64,000 nucleotides of DNA from Variovorax sp. RA8 (GCF_901827175.1 NZ_LR594662.1:5518001-5582000); one strand, 5' to 3'; shown: positions 17,548 to 27,057, numbered from the stretch's first letter. Made by a program: numbers and translations. The notes: generated by a model from the sequence alone, not told the origin.

Positions 17548-17988
17548 CTATGCAATCTGCAGCGGGATGGTGACCGGCCCGTCGTTCACCAGCCGCACCT
17601 GCATGTCCGCGCCGAATTCCCCGGTGGCGACCACGGGATGCGCCGCCCGCGCCCGGGCAACGAAGTACGCGTAGAGCCGCCGCCCCTCGTCGGGCGGGGC
17701 AGCCTGGGTGAAGCTGGGCCGGTTGCCGCCGCTGGCATCGGCCGCCAGCGTGAACTGGCTCACCACCAGCAGGCCGCCGCCGGTGTCCTGCACGCTGCGG
17801 TTCATCTTGCCGGCCTCGTCCGAAAAGATGCGCAGCTTGAGGATCTTCGCCAGCATCCGGTCCGCTTGCGCCTCGCCGTCGCCACGCTCGGCGCACAGCA
17901 GCACGAGCAGGCCGGGGCCGATGGCGCCGACGGTTTGCCCCGCGATGTCGACGCGCGCCTCGGCCACGCGCTGCAGCAGCGCTTTCAC
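17548..17988 (-). CDS. dtd: D-aminoacyl-tRNA deacylase
   Basis: The 146-residue protein matches DTD throughout. It starts [13 protein letters not shown], has the SQFTLA motif at about residue 77-82, and the cross-subunit proline motif in GNRPSF at about 88-93. DTD removes D-amino acids (and mischarged glycine) from tRNA in the cytosol. The gene overlaps the downstream cation transporter by ATGA, so the two are probably co-transcribed. Confidence 0.96.
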   Translation of the reverse strand: MKALLQRVAEARVDIAGQTVGAIGPGLLVLLCAERGDGEAQADRMLAKILKLRIFSDEAGKMNRSVQDTGGGLLVVSQFTLAADASGGNRPSFTQAAPPDEGRRLYAYFVARARAAHPVVATGEFGADMQVRLVNDGPVTIPLQIA

Positions 17989-18929
17989 AGGGGCGTCTCC
18001 TCGATCTGCGTGGCACGCGCCTCCATGCCCAGCGGCAGCAGCTGGATGGTCGCGCGCAGCCCGGGCACTGCGTCCATCAGGGACTGCTCAAGCGCGTCGC
18101 GCAGGTCCGCGGCGCGCTGCAGCGGCCAGTCGCCGGGCACATGCATATGCAGGTCGGCGAAGCGGCGCTGGCCGGCCCGGCGCGTGGCGATATCGTCGAA
18201 GCGCAGCTGCCGACCCTCGGGCACGCTGGCAGCGAAATGCTCCAGCGCGGCATGCAGGAGGGCCTGCGACTCGGGGTCGAGCGCCTCGTCCATCAGGCCC
18301 TGCGAGGAGCGCCAGACCAGTCTCACGCCCTCGCGCGCGATGTTGAGCGCCACGCCGATCGCGAGCAGCGGGTCGAGCCACAGCCACCCTGTCAGCCCGA
18401 CCGCGACGATGCCTACCAGCACCCCGGCCGAGGTCCATACATCGGCCATGAGGTGTTTCGCATCGGCCTCGAGCGCGACGGAGCGATGGGTGCGCGCGGC
18501 ACGGAACAGCGCGAGGGCCAACGCAGCATTCAGCGCCGAGCTCAGCACCGACAGCGCCAGGCCCCAGCCCAGTTGCTGCAACGGCTCGGGCGAGAGCAGC
18601 CGCACGATCGCGGCCCACAGGATGGCCGCGGCCGCGGCAATGATCAGGACGCCCTCGAAACCGGAGGAGAAGTACTCGGCCTTGTGATGGCCATAGGGAT
18701 GGTCCGCATCGGCGGGCCGCGCCGCGATCGTGACCATCGCGAGCGCGAACATCGCGCTGGCCAGGTTGACGAAGGACTCCATCGCGTCCGAGATGAGCCC
18801 CATGGAATTGGTCAGCCAGCCAGCCGCGCCCTTCAGCACGATGGTGGCCAGCGCGACCACGATCGAGATGCGCAGCAGCAGCTTCGGGCTCAACGCCCTG
18901 GGCGATGGGGAGGGAACCAGGAACGACAA
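17985..18929 (-). CDS. Cation diffusion facilitator family transporter
   Basis: The frame encodes six membrane helices. The metal-site residues are in [13 protein letters not shown] and [11 protein letters not shown], and [17 protein letters not shown] is typical of FieF/CzcD-like exporters. A C-terminal cytoplasmic domain ends the protein ([14 protein letters not shown]). Substrates of the family are Zn, Fe, Co or Cd. The start is uncertain: no ATG suits it. TTG at 18929 is annotated (314 residues) and TTG at 18893 is possible. An ATG at 19124 would run through the divergent FecR gene and was not used. Unlike dmeF, it lacks a His-rich loop. Confidence 0.85.
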   Translation of the reverse strand: MSFLVPSPSPRALSPKLLLRISIVVALATIVLKGAAGWLTNSMGLISDAMESFVNLASAMFALAMVTIAARPADADHPYGHHKAEYFSSGFEGVLIIAAAAAILWAAIVRLLSPEPLQQLGWGLALSVLSSALNAALALALFRAARTHRSVALEADAKHLMADVWTSAGVLVGIVAVGLTGWLWLDPLLAIGVALNIAREGVRLVWRSSQGLMDEALDPESQALLHAALEHFAASVPEGRQLRFDDIATRRAGQRRFADLHMHVPGDWPLQRAADLRDALEQSLMDAVPGLRATIQLLPLGMEARATQIEETPL

Positions 18930-19042
18930 GAAGCAATCAGACAGGCGCCGCAGCGGGAGGCCGATTATGGGGTTCAGCCCGTACGACTCGCGCGGTCGCG
19001 TACCATCCTCTGGCCGTTCAAGAACTTTTGTTGCAATACAAA

Positions 19043-19543
19043 ATGAATAACAGATGCCTTGCCACGTTGCTGTGTGGCCTTCTCCTGTCCGGCGCCGGTG
19101 CGCTCGCACAGACCACACCCGCATCCCCCGCTGCGTCGGGCATGCCGCCCGCCGCAGCCGAGCACGCCGGCATCCTCAAGTCCGTGCGCGGCAAGGTCGT
19201 GCTGCTGAGCGCCGACGGCAGCGCACGGTCGGCGCAGGCCGGTGACCCCATCGCGCCCATCGACCGTCTTCAGACAGAGGCCGACTCGGCCGCCAGCCTG
19301 GTGCTGCGCGACGGCACGACGATGGTGGTGGGGCCTTCGTCACGGCTCGACCTCAAGCAGTTCCATTTCGATTCGACGACGCACGATGGCGGTCTGCTGG
19401 TGTCGCTGCTGCGCGGCTCGCTGCGCATGGTCACCGGATTGATCGGCAAGACGCAGCCCGATGCAGTGCGCGTGGAAACCCAGACCGCCACCATCGGCAT
19501 CCGCGGCACCGACTTCATCGTGGAGGCGGACGCCGCGCAGTGA
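19043..19543 (+). CDS. Secreted FecR-domain protein
   Basis: The 166-residue protein has a signal peptide (MNNRCLATLLCGLLLSGAGALAQ) and then a FecR-type domain. Its marks are GKVVLLSADGSARSAQAGDPI, a DGTTMVVGPSSRLDL stretch, and the end VRVETQTATIGIRGTDFIVEAD. FecR domains occur in regulators of surface signalling and in periplasmic proteins of unknown role. This one has no transmembrane anchor beyond the signal, so it should be periplasmic. The gene is followed by the OmpA-like lipoprotein with overlapping start and stop. Confidence 0.85.
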   Translation: MNNRCLATLLCGLLLSGAGALAQTTPASPAASGMPPAAAEHAGILKSVRGKVVLLSADGSARSAQAGDPIAPIDRLQTEADSAASLVLRDGTTMVVGPSSRLDLKQFHFDSTTHDGGLLVSLLRGSLRMVTGLIGKTQPDAVRVETQTATIGIRGTDFIVEADAAQ

Positions 19544-20151
19544 TGGTTCAGCGCCGCCCCGCCGTTCTCGCGGCCGCACTGTCGGCCGCGCTGCTCGCAG
19601 CCTGCGCCGCGCCATCCACCACGCGCGTGGTGCTGCTGCCACAGGCGGACGGCACGTCCTCGGCCGTGGTCGTGCGTGCCAACAACGACGATGAACGGAC
19701 GCTGTCCCAGCCCTACCAGCGCGCGACCGCCAAGGCCCGCGGCGCCCCGGCGATCGACCAGGTCGATCCGGCGCGGCTGCAGGCCCAGCACAGGGCGCTT
19801 TTCGAGATGCTCCCCGCTCCCGTGCAGAACTACACGGTGTACTTCGATATCGGTGATTCCGTCCTCACCGGCTCCTCGCAGATCGCGATGAACGAGGCCC
19901 TCAAGGCCGCGCTGGCACGCAGCGGCGGCGAGATCGTGGTGACGGGGCACACCGACACGATCGGTTCCTCGGCCCGCAACGACGAGCTGTCACGGCGCCG
20001 GGCCGAGCAGGTCCGGCAGCTGTTCCTGGCGCAAGGCTTCCCCGCGCAGCGGATCGAGGTGGTGGGTCGCGGCGAGCGCGACCTGGCCATCCCGACGGCG
20101 GACGAGGTCGAAGAGCCCCGCAACCGGCGGGTGACCATCGAGGTCCGCTAG
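19543..20151 (+). CDS. OmpA-family lipoprotein
   Basis: The product (202 residues from the ATG at 19543; a GTG at 19540 is also in frame) starts with a lipoprotein signal (LSAALLAACAAPS). A linker region follows, then an OmpA-like peptidoglycan-binding domain at about residues 95-202. That domain shows NYTVYFDIGDSVLT, GHTDTIGS and the NDELSRRRAEQVRQLFLAQG helix; it ends EEPRNRRVTIEVR. Such proteins tether the outer membrane to the wall. It forms a pair with the FecR protein and converges on tyrS. Confidence 0.9.
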   Translation: MVQRRPAVLAAALSAALLAACAAPSTTRVVLLPQADGTSSAVVVRANNDDERTLSQPYQRATAKARGAPAIDQVDPARLQAQHRALFEMLPAPVQNYTVYFDIGDSVLTGSSQIAMNEALKAALARSGGEIVVTGHTDTIGSSARNDELSRRRAEQVRQLFLAQGFPAQRIEVVGRGERDLAIPTADEVEEPRNRRVTIEVR

Positions 20152-20163
20152 GAGCCAAGGCCG

Positions 20164-21396
20164 TCAGTTGAGCGTCACGCGGGCGAACTTTCGCTTGCCG
20201 ACCTGCACGACGTAGGTACCGGCGCCGAGCTTGAGCCCCTTGTCGCCGACCACGCCGGAGTCCACGCGCACGCCGCCGCCGTCGATCAGGCGGTTGCCCT
20301 CCGAAGTCGACGGCGCGAGGCCCGCCTGCTTGAGCAATTGCGCGATGCCCAGCGGGGCGCCCGACAACGAAACCTCCGGAATCTCGTCCGGCACGCCGCC
20401 CTTGCTGCGGTTGATGAAGTCCTGCTCCGCCGCCTCGGCCGCGCCCGCGCTGTGGAAGCGCGCGGTGATCTCCTTGGCCAGCGCGACCTTGGCGTCCTTC
20501 GGGTTGCGGCCGCCATCGACCTCGGCCTTCAGCGCCGCGATCTCGGCCAGCGAGCGGAAGGACAGCAGCGTGTACCAGCGCCACATGAGCTCGTCCGAGA
20601 TCGACAGCACCTTGGCGAACATGGTGTTGGGGTCCTCGCTGATGCCGATGTAGTTGTTCTTGCTTTTCGACATCTTCTCGACGCCGTCCAGCCCCTCCAG
20701 CAGCGGCATGGTGAGGATGCACTGCGGCTCCTGGCCGTACTCCTGCTGCAGATGACGGCCTACCAGCAGGTTGAATTTCTGGTCGGTGCCGCCCAGTTCG
20801 AGGTCGGAGCGGAGCGCCACCGAGTCGTAGCCCTGCATCAGCGGGTAGAGGAATTCGTGCACCGAGATCGACTGCCCGGCCTTGAAGCGCTTGCTGAAGT
20901 CGTCGCGCTCCATCATCCGCGCCACCGTGTATTTGGCGGCCAGCTGGATCATGCCGCGCGCTCCCAGCGGATCGCTCCACTCGGAGTTGTAGCGAATCTC
21001 GGTCTTCGATGGGTCCAGCACCAGGCTGGCCTGGCGGTAGTAGGTCTGCGCGTTGGCCTCGATCTGCTCGCGCGAGAGCGGTGGTCGGGTGCTGTTGCGG
21101 CCTGACGGGTCGCCGATGGTCGTGGTGAAGTCGCCGATCAGAAAGATCACCGTATGGCCCAGATCCTGCAGCTGCCGCATCTTGTTGAGCACCACCGTGT
21201 GGCCGATATGGATGTCCGGGGCGGTCGGATCGAGGCCCAGCTTGATGCGCAATGGCTGGCCGGTGGCCTCCGAACGCTCGAGCTTCTTCACCCACTCGTC
21301 CTGCGGCAGAAGTTCATCGGTCCCACGAAGTGAAATTTCGAGGGCTTGTCCTACACCTTTGGACAGACTTGCGGATGTAACAAAACCCGGTTTCAT
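20164..21396 (-). CDS. tyrS: Tyrosine-tRNA ligase
   Basis: The 410-residue enzyme shows the class I signatures: HIGH variant [13 protein letters not shown] near residue 62, and KMSKSKNN at about 246. A C-terminal S4 RNA-binding domain is seen ([20 protein letters not shown]). The tyrosine pocket block [21 protein letters not shown] is present. It attaches tyrosine to tRNA-Tyr. The long N-terminal extension ([16 protein letters not shown]) is typical of the TyrS form without insertion. Divergent from the M23 peptidase gene. Confidence 0.97.
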   Translation of the reverse strand: MKPGFVTSASLSKGVGQALEISLRGTDELLPQDEWVKKLERSEATGQPLRIKLGLDPTAPDIHIGHTVVLNKMRQLQDLGHTVIFLIGDFTTTIGDPSGRNSTRPPLSREQIEANAQTYYRQASLVLDPSKTEIRYNSEWSDPLGARGMIQLAAKYTVARMMERDDFSKRFKAGQSISVHEFLYPLMQGYDSVALRSDLELGGTDQKFNLLVGRHLQQEYGQEPQCILTMPLLEGLDGVEKMSKSKNNYIGISEDPNTMFAKVLSISDELMWRWYTLLSFRSLAEIAALKAEVDGGRNPKDAKVALAKEITARFHSAGAAEAAEQDFINRSKGGVPDEIPEVSLSGAPLGIAQLLKQAGLAPSTSEGNRLIDGGGVRVDSGVVGDKGLKLGAGTYVVQVGKRKFARVTLN

Positions 21397-21449
21397 GGCT
21401 AATTGCAGCAGCTTTCCGTATGTCCGAAGCTATACTGCCCGGACTTTTC

Positions 21450-21479
21450 AAGCGCCGGATTCTAAGCGGCGCTTTTTTC
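21450..21479 (+). terminator. Terminator-like hairpin in the M23 peptidase leader
   Basis: AAGCGCC (21450-21456) pairs with GGCGCTT (21468-21474) around an 11-base loop, and six T follow from 21473. It lies upstream of the peptidase start and points into it. It could be an attenuator. Confidence 0.5.
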
Positions 21480-21554
21480 CGCACCGCCCTGCCGCCCCGT
21501 CCGATACGGCTTCTCGCAGGCGGATTTGCTGAACCTGAGCTGGAATTCGTAGTT

Positions 21555-22904
21555 TTGATCAACGGCATCCTGGCCGCCGAGGAAGCATTTGCTTCCCGGC
21601 TGGCGCACACTTTCCGGACATACCCTCGGCAGATCACGGCGGCCATCGCCGCCCTGCTTCTGTCCGCCGGCGGCGGAGCCTTCGCCGTCGCTTCGCTCGG
21701 TCCGGACGCGTCCGAACTGCCCGTCAAGCAGGTGTTCGAGGCGGTCAAGCCGCTCGCCTTCGAGAACCAGGTGGAGGCGCTCGACACGCATGGCTTCACC
21801 CTCTTCCGCACCGAGATCACCCGCTCGAGCGACACCGCCGAGGCGCTGCTGCGGCGCCTGGGCATCGCAGACGATGCCGCGGCGGCCTTCGTGCGCGGCA
21901 ATCCGGAGGCGCGCATGGCGCTGCTCGGCCGCGCAGGCCGCACCGTCACGGCCGAAGCCAGCCAGGACAACACCCTGCAGAAGCTCAGCGCCCGCTGGAT
22001 GCCCGATGGGGACGGCGCCTTCAAGCGCCTGGTGGTCGAGAAGGTCGGCGGCAGCTTCCGCGCCCGCACCGAGACCGAGGCCCTGACCCCGGGCACCCGG
22101 CTGGCCAGCGGCATCGTCCGCAGTTCGCTCTTCGCGGCGACCGACGATGCGCGCATCCCGGATTCGGTGGCCAGCCAGCTGGCCGATATCTTCTCCGGCG
22201 AGGTCGACTTCCGCTCGCTGCGCAAGGGCGACCGCTTCGCCGTCGTCTATGAGACCTTCGACGCCGATGGCCAGACGCTGCGCAGCGGCCGCGTGTTGTC
22301 GGCGGAGTTCGAGAACAACGGCAAGCTCCACCAGGCGCTGTGGTTCCAGGAACCCGGCCAGAAGGGCGCCTACTACCGGCCCAATGGCGATAGTCTGCGC
22401 CGCGCCTACTTGAACTTCCCGGTCGAGTTCACGCGTGTATCGAGCGGCTTCGCGATGCGCATGCACCCGATCCTCAACAGCTGGCGCCAGCACAACGGCG
22501 TCGACTACGCGGCCCCGGCCGGCACGGCGGTGCGCAGCGTAGGCGACGGCACCGTGGAGTTCGCGGGCACGCAGAACGGCTACGGCAACATCGTGATCGT
22601 GAACCACCGCAACAACCAGCAGACGGCCTACGCGCACCTCAGCCGCATCGACGTCAAGGCAGGTCAGACCCTGACCCAGGGGCAGACCGTGGGCGCCGTC
22701 GGCTCGACCGGCTGGGCGACCGGCCCGCACCTGCATTTCGAATTCCGCATCAACGGCGAGTATCACGATCCAACGACCATTGCCCAGCAGGAAGGCGGGG
22801 CGCCGATCTCGCCGGCCGCGCGACCGTCGTTCGACCGTTTGGCAGTAGCCGCCCGCACCGAACTGGCTGCGGCGTTTTCCGTCGTCCAAGCCAGCGCCGA
22901 CTAG
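21555..22904 (+). CDS. M23 family murein metallopeptidase
   Basis: The protein is about 449 residues from the TTG at 21555. It has an N-terminal membrane segment (QITAAIAALLLSAGGGAFAVASL) and a domain with beta-lysozyme-inhibitor-like features. The M23 endopeptidase domain begins VEFTRVSSGFAMRMHPILNSWRQHNGVDYAAPAGTAV, with the zinc ligands HNGVD and HLHFEF. These enzymes cut peptide cross-links in peptidoglycan in the periplasm. An ATG at 21420 in the same frame would add 45 residues, but these are encoded across the terminator-like hairpin, so I prefer the later start. Next to anmK, which recycles wall sugars. Confidence 0.85.
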   Translation: MINGILAAEEAFASRLAHTFRTYPRQITAAIAALLLSAGGGAFAVASLGPDASELPVKQVFEAVKPLAFENQVEALDTHGFTLFRTEITRSSDTAEALLRRLGIADDAAAAFVRGNPEARMALLGRAGRTVTAEASQDNTLQKLSARWMPDGDGAFKRLVVEKVGGSFRARTETEALTPGTRLASGIVRSSLFAATDDARIPDSVASQLADIFSGEVDFRSLRKGDRFAVVYETFDADGQTLRSGRVLSAEFENNGKLHQALWFQEPGQKGAYYRPNGDSLRRAYLNFPVEFTRVSSGFAMRMHPILNSWRQHNGVDYAAPAGTAVRSVGDGTVEFAGTQNGYGNIVIVNHRNNQQTAYAHLSRIDVKAGQTLTQGQTVGAVGSTGWATGPHLHFEFRINGEYHDPTTIAQQEGGAPISPAARPSFDRLAVAARTELAAAFSVVQASAD

Positions 22905-22923
22905 GCAATCGCCCCCTCCCGGC

Positions 22924-24039
22924 ATGGCTGAAGAGCTCTTCATCGGCCTGATGTCCGGGACCTCGCTCGACGGCGTCGACGGCGTTTTGGCCGACTTCTC
23001 CGGCGAGCGCATCGCTGTGCGTGCCCACGCGACGGCAAGCTTCCCGGTTTCGCTGCGCGCCGAGCTGATGGCGCTCAACTCCCTTGGCGGCGACAACGAA
23101 TTGCACCGCGCCGCCCTGGCCGGCAACGGGCTCGCGCGGGTCTATGCCGGGGTGGTCGAGCAGTTGCTCGCCGACACCGGCACCTCGCCCGCGGCCGTAA
23201 CCGCCATCGGCGCGCATGGGCAGACCGTGCGGCACCGACCCGGAGAGTTCGACGATGTCGGCTATACCCTGCAGATCAACAACCCCTCGCTGGTTGCGGA
23301 GCTCACCGGCATCTGCGTGGTTGCCGATTTCCGCAGCCGCGACCTCGCGGCCGGCGGGCAGGGCGCGCCGTTGGTGCCCGGCTTCCACCGGGCGCTGTTC
23401 GCGCGCGACGAGCAGGCGGTGGCGGTGCTCAACATCGGCGGCATCTCCAATCTGAGTCTGCTGCCGGCAGGCAGTGGCACGGTTCTTGGATTCGACTGCG
23501 GCCCCGGCAATGCGCTGCTCGATCACTGGTGCCAAAGCCACATTGGCCAGCCCTTCGACAAAGGCGGCCGCTGGGCGGCCACCGGCCGCGTGCTGCCCGA
23601 CCTGCTCTCGCGCTGTCTGGCGGATCCCTACTTCGCCAAGCCACCGCCCAAGAGCACCGGCCGCGACCTGTTCAATCCCACGTGGCTGGCCGCGCGCCTG
23701 GCGGGCGCAGCCGCCCAGCCGGCCGATGTACAGGCCACGCTGGCCGAGTTGACGGCCCTGGTCTGCGCCACCGAGCTGCAGCGCCATGGCGAAGACATTC
23801 GCCTGCTGATCATCTGCGGCGGCGGCGCGCTCAACGAGCACCTGATGGGCCGGCTGCGGGCGCTGCTACCCACGGTGCAGGTGCTCTCCTCCGCCGAGCG
23901 CGGCCTGCCGCCCCAGCAGGTCGAGGCGGCTGCCTTCGCATGGCTGGCGCGCAGCACGATGCGCCGGGAATCCGGCAACCTGGCGAGCGTGACGGGCGCA
24001 CGCGGAGCCCGCGTGCTGGGCGCGATCTACCCAGCCTGA
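22924..24039 (+). CDS. anmK: Anhydro-N-acetylmuramic acid kinase
   Basis: The 371-residue protein begins with the AnmK signature FIGLMSGTSLDGVD. It shows GAHGQTVRH, ADFRSRDLAAGGQGAPLVP, LNIGGISNLS and GFDCGPGN, which are the phosphate, sugar and metal sites of this sugar-kinase family. It cleaves the 1,6-anhydro ring of anhydro-MurNAc and phosphorylates it, the first step of muropeptide sugar reuse. It directly follows the murein peptidase, so wall turnover and recycling are linked. A long hairpin lies between it and the convergent MFS gene. Confidence 0.97.
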   Translation: MAEELFIGLMSGTSLDGVDGVLADFSGERIAVRAHATASFPVSLRAELMALNSLGGDNELHRAALAGNGLARVYAGVVEQLLADTGTSPAAVTAIGAHGQTVRHRPGEFDDVGYTLQINNPSLVAELTGICVVADFRSRDLAAGGQGAPLVPGFHRALFARDEQAVAVLNIGGISNLSLLPAGSGTVLGFDCGPGNALLDHWCQSHIGQPFDKGGRWAATGRVLPDLLSRCLADPYFAKPPPKSTGRDLFNPTWLAARLAGAAAQPADVQATLAELTALVCATELQRHGEDIRLLIICGGGALNEHLMGRLRALLPTVQVLSSAERGLPPQQVEAAAFAWLARSTMRRESGNLASVTGARGARVLGAIYPA

Positions 24040-24053
24040 ATCGACGCCCCGCG

Positions 24054-24113
24054 AGTCCACTGAATCATTGAAGCGGGCGGACAGCACCGACCGGTTCAAT
24101 GTTTCAGTGGACT
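24054..24113. repeat. Long inverted repeat between convergent genes
   Basis: Arms AGTCCACTGAATCATTGAA (24054-24072) and TTCAATGTTTCAGTGGACT (24095-24113) pair at 18 of 19 positions. The 22-base middle has further pairing (CGG/CCG blocks). The right arm covers the stop codon of the MFS gene. No T-run follows on either side. Confidence 0.85.
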
Positions 24114-25530
24114 AATGTTGGCCCGAGACTTCAGGCTGCTCCGGTTGCACGGCTCTCGCGTGCGGCGGCAGGTGCCAGAAGATCAGGGCCGAGGCCACGG
24201 TGAGGAGCCCCATGCTCGCAAAAGTCGCCTGGAAGGCATGCAGCGTGGCCAGCGCGTCGATGCTGCCGAAGACCTCGGTATAGCCCGCCAATACTGCGCT
24301 GGCACCTGCCACACCCAGGCTCATCGCCAGCATCTGCACCATCGACAGCAGGCTGTTGCCGCTGCTGGCCATGCCCTCGTCGAGGTCGCGCAAGGTCACG
24401 GTGTTCATCGCGGTGAACTGCAGTGAATTGACCGCGCCGAAAGCCAGCAGCTGCAGGACGTGCATTGCCAACGGCTGCGATGGCGCGGCCAGGCCGAAGC
24501 TGGCCATCGTGAGCCCGACCAGCGCGGTATTGACCACCAGGACCCGGCGATAGCCGAAGCGGGTGATCAGCGGCGCGGCGGCCCGCTTCATGGCCATGCC
24601 GGCGAGCGCGATCGGCAGCATCATCAGCCCGGCTCTGAGCGGCGTATAGCCCATCGAGACCTGCAGCAGCAGCGGAATCAGGAAGGGCATGCAGCTGCTG
24701 CCCAGGCGCGAGAACAAGTTGCCGAGCAGGCCGATGCTGAGCGTCGGGATGCCGAAGAGCGACGGGGCGAAAAGCGGGTCCGGCCGACGAACGGCATGCA
24801 GCCAGTAGGCGGTAATGCTGGCGAAGCCGAACACCAGCAGCAGCAGCACGCCGGCCTGGCGCAGGCCCAGTCCTGAAACGCCATCGAGCGCCAGCGAGAT
24901 CGCGACCATGCCGAAGGCCAGCATGGCGTAGCCCACGCCATCGAAAGGCCGCTGCTGCACGGCCCGGAGGTCCGGCATCAGCCTGAGCGTGGCCAGGCAG
25001 CCCGCCAGTCCCACCGGCACGTTGATCAGGAAGATCCAATGCCAGGAGGCGTACTGCACCAGCCAGCCGCCCAGCGTGGGCCCGAGCAGCGGCCCGATCA
25101 GCCCCGGAATGGCCACGAAGCTCATGGCCGCCAGGAACTCCGCGCGCGGCACCGTGCGCAGCAGCGCCAGCCGCCCCACCGGCAGCAGCAGCGCGCCGCC
25201 CAGCCCCTGCAGCACCCGCGCGGCCACCAGCGGGCCGATGCTGCGCGACAACGCGCAGGCCACCGAGCCGAGCACGAACAGCACGATGGCCGAGAAGAAC
25301 ACGCGCCGGGTCCCGAAGCGGTCGGCGATCCAGCCGGAGGCCGGGATCAGCATCGCCATCGTCAGCGAATAAGCCACGACGACCGACTGCATCCGCAGCG
25401 GACTCTCCCCCAGGCTGGCGGCCATGGCCGGCAGGGCGGTGTTGATGATGGTGGCGTCCAGCGTCTGCATGAAGAAGCCGACGGCGACCAGCCACAGCAG
25501 GCTCTTGCGCGTGGAAACGGAGGCGGTCAT
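24112..25530 (-). CDS. MFS transporter, DHA2-type drug exporter (MdtD-like)
   Basis: The 472-residue protein has about 14 hydrophobic segments, which fits the DHA2 family (14-helix drug:H+ antiporters). It shows the family motif C region (LLGPTLGGWLV) and the N-terminal GFFMQTLDATIINTALPAMAASLGES, as in MdtD. These proteins expel small molecules using the proton gradient. I used the ATG at 25530; a TTG at 25551 would overlap the upstream erpA terminator. The substrate is not predicted. The stop lies in the right arm of the 24054-24113 hairpin. Confidence 0.9.
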   Translation of the reverse strand: MTASVSTRKSLLWLVAVGFFMQTLDATIINTALPAMAASLGESPLRMQSVVVAYSLTMAMLIPASGWIADRFGTRRVFFSAIVLFVLGSVACALSRSIGPLVAARVLQGLGGALLLPVGRLALLRTVPRAEFLAAMSFVAIPGLIGPLLGPTLGGWLVQYASWHWIFLINVPVGLAGCLATLRLMPDLRAVQQRPFDGVGYAMLAFGMVAISLALDGVSGLGLRQAGVLLLLVFGFASITAYWLHAVRRPDPLFAPSLFGIPTLSIGLLGNLFSRLGSSCMPFLIPLLLQVSMGYTPLRAGLMMLPIALAGMAMKRAAAPLITRFGYRRVLVVNTALVGLTMASFGLAAPSQPLAMHVLQLLAFGAVNSLQFTAMNTVTLRDLDEGMASSGNSLLSMVQMLAMSLGVAGASAVLAGYTEVFGSIDALATLHAFQATFASMGLLTVASALIFWHLPPHARAVQPEQPEVSGQH

Positions 25531-25549
25531 GGGGAGAACGACAGGCAGC

Positions 25550-25573
25550 AAAAAGCCGCCCGAAGGCGGCTCT
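25550..25573 (-). terminator. Terminator of erpA
   Basis: On the minus strand AGCCGCC-TTCG-GGCGGCT is followed by TTTTG. The UUCG tetraloop makes the hairpin very stable. It ends just before the MFS start. Confidence 0.9.
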
Positions 25574-25592
25574 TTGTTGCGGGGTCAAGCCA

Positions 25593-25958
25593 TCAGGCCG
25601 AGAAGCTGGACCCGCAGCCGCAGGTGCTTGTCGCGTTAGGGTTCTTGATCACGAACTGGGCACCCTGCAGGTCTTCCTTGTAGTCGATCTCGGCGCCGAC
25701 GAGGTACTGGTAGCTCATGGCATCGATCAGGAGGGACACACCGTTCTTGGTCATCGTCGTGTCGTCCTCGTTCACGATCTCGTCGAAGGTGAAGCCGTAC
25801 TGGAAGCCTGAGCAGCCGCCGCCTTGGACGAAGACGCGCAACTTGAGATCGGGATTGCCTTCTTCGGCGATCAGGTCGGCCACCTTGGCGGCCGCGCTGT
25901 CCGTGAAGACGATCGGTTCGGGCATCTGGGTTTGAATGTTTTCGGCAACGGCGCTCAT
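25593..25958 (-). CDS. erpA: Iron-sulfur cluster insertion protein ErpA
   Basis: The 121-residue A-type carrier has the three conserved cysteines: one in [11 protein letters not shown] and two in the C-terminal CGCGSSF. ErpA takes Fe-S clusters from the assembly machine and gives them to apoproteins. It has its own terminator and a separate upstream region from rpsI, so it is probably a single-gene unit. The N-terminal [23 protein letters not shown] is typical of Burkholderiales ErpA. Confidence 0.96.
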   Translation of the reverse strand: MSAVAENIQTQMPEPIVFTDSAAAKVADLIAEEGNPDLKLRVFVQGGGCSGFQYGFTFDEIVNEDDTTMTKNGVSLLIDAMSYQYLVGAEIDYKEDLQGAQFVIKNPNATSTCGCGSSFSA

Positions 25959-26023
25959 GGATAGAGAACTCCTGTAGAGGGGCCGAACGGAGCGGCCAAC
26001 TCAAGAATGCTACTGCAATAACC

Positions 26024-26049
26024 AAAAAACCGCCCGAAGGCGGTTTTTT
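26024..26049 (-). terminator. Terminator after rpsI, symmetric
   Basis: AAAAAACCGCC and GGCGGTTTTTT pair around a CGAA loop (UUCG on the minus strand). A and T runs on both sides let it work in either direction. It lies 41 bases beyond the rpsI stop. Confidence 0.9.
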
Positions 26050-26089
26050 GGCAGTACGAGCGATAAGCCCAAGGCAATCGGCGAGCCGA

Positions 26090-26482
26090 TCAGCGCTTCG
26101 AGAACTGCTTGCGACGGCGTGCGGAATGCAGGCCGACCTTCTTGCGCTCCACCTCGCGGGCGTCGCGGGTCACGAAGCCGGCTTGGCTCAACACCGGCTT
26201 GAGCGACGCGTCGTAGTCGATCAGCGCACGGGTGATGCCGTGGCGCGTCGCCCCGGCCTGCCCCGACTCGCCGCCGCCTGCCACGTTGACCATGATGTCG
26301 AAGGTCTCGACGTTGTCGGTCAGGAAAAGCGGTTGCTTGGCGATCATGATCGAGGTTTCGCGGCCGAAGAACGCAGTGATGTCCTTCCCGTTGACCGTGA
26401 TCTTGCCGGAGCCTTTTTTCAGAAACACGCGGGCGACGCTGGATTTGCGACGGCCGGTGCCATTGTTCCATTCACCAATCAT
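26090..26482 (-). CDS. rpsI: 30S ribosomal protein S9
   Basis: The 130-residue protein matches bS9/uS9 across its length ([42 protein letters not shown]) and ends in the basic tail RRKQFSKR that reaches the P-site. I chose the ATG at 26482, giving [15 protein letters not shown]; an in-frame start two codons earlier is less typical. It follows rplM by 12 bases, the standard L13-S9 pair. Confidence 0.98.
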   Translation of the reverse strand: MIGEWNNGTGRRKSSVARVFLKKGSGKITVNGKDITAFFGRETSIMIAKQPLFLTDNVETFDIMVNVAGGGESGQAGATRHGITRALIDYDASLKPVLSQAGFVTRDAREVERKKVGLHSARRRKQFSKR

Positions 26483-26494
26483 TCTCAAGGCTCC

Positions 26495-26926
26495 TTAGAG
26501 TTCCAGCACTTTGGGCTGTTGGGCGGTGTGCGGATGCTCTGCACCGCCGTACACCTTGAGTTTCTTGATCATCGCGTAGCCCAGCGGACCCTTGGGCAGC
26601 ATGCCCTTGACGGCTTTTTCCAGGGCGCGGCCCGGATGCTTGGCTTGCATGTCGCGGAAGCTGGTGGCAGTAATGCCGCCAGGGTAACCCGAGTGGCGGT
26701 AGTACACCTTGTCAAGCGGCTTGGCGCCGGTGACGCGCAGCTGGGCTGCGTTGATGATGACGATGAAGTCACCGGTATCGACGTGAGGCGTGTAGATGGC
26801 CTTGTGTTTGCCGCGTAGACGGAGAGCAACTTCGCTGGCTACTCGTCCGAGGACCTTGTCGGTCGCGTCAATCACAAACCACTCGTGCGTCACGTCAGCG
26901 GGCTTGGCGCTGAACGTTTTGGTCAT
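26495..26926 (-). CDS. rplM: 50S ribosomal protein L13
   Basis: The 143-residue uL13 starts [34 protein letters not shown] and contains [14 protein letters not shown] and GMLPKGPLG, conserved in all bacterial L13. It heads the rplM-rpsI operon. In E. coli L13 represses its own mRNA. An approximately 120-base leader is available here for such control. Confidence 0.98.
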   Translation of the reverse strand: MTKTFSAKPADVTHEWFVIDATDKVLGRVASEVALRLRGKHKAIYTPHVDTGDFIVIINAAQLRVTGAKPLDKVYYRHSGYPGGITATSFRDMQAKHPGRALEKAVKGMLPKGPLGYAMIKKLKVYGGAEHPHTAQQPKVLEL

Positions 26927-27057
26927 GAGTTTTCCTTGAAGGGAAAGTGGTTTGGGGGGCCCTTTTCCACGGTCGGTGTTCCTCTGACGGGAATCTCTTA
27001 GGTGGGGTCAAATGCTCCGCCGCGGGGCCGCAAAACGCTGCGAAGCCCGCGATTATA
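26927..27057 (-). promoter_or_regulatory. Promoter and leader of rplM-rpsI
   Basis: A perfect TATAAT (minus strand, 27057-27052) stands before rplM; the -35 region (near 27078) is weak. Transcription would begin near 27045, leaving a leader of about 115 bases. The leader ends in TTCAAGGAAAACTC before the ATG, where AAGGA is the ribosome site. Confidence 0.55.

Noticed and set aside
18930..19124. Longer cation transporter start at 19124
   Set aside because: It would overlap the divergent FecR gene and adds a region with no membrane-transporter features.
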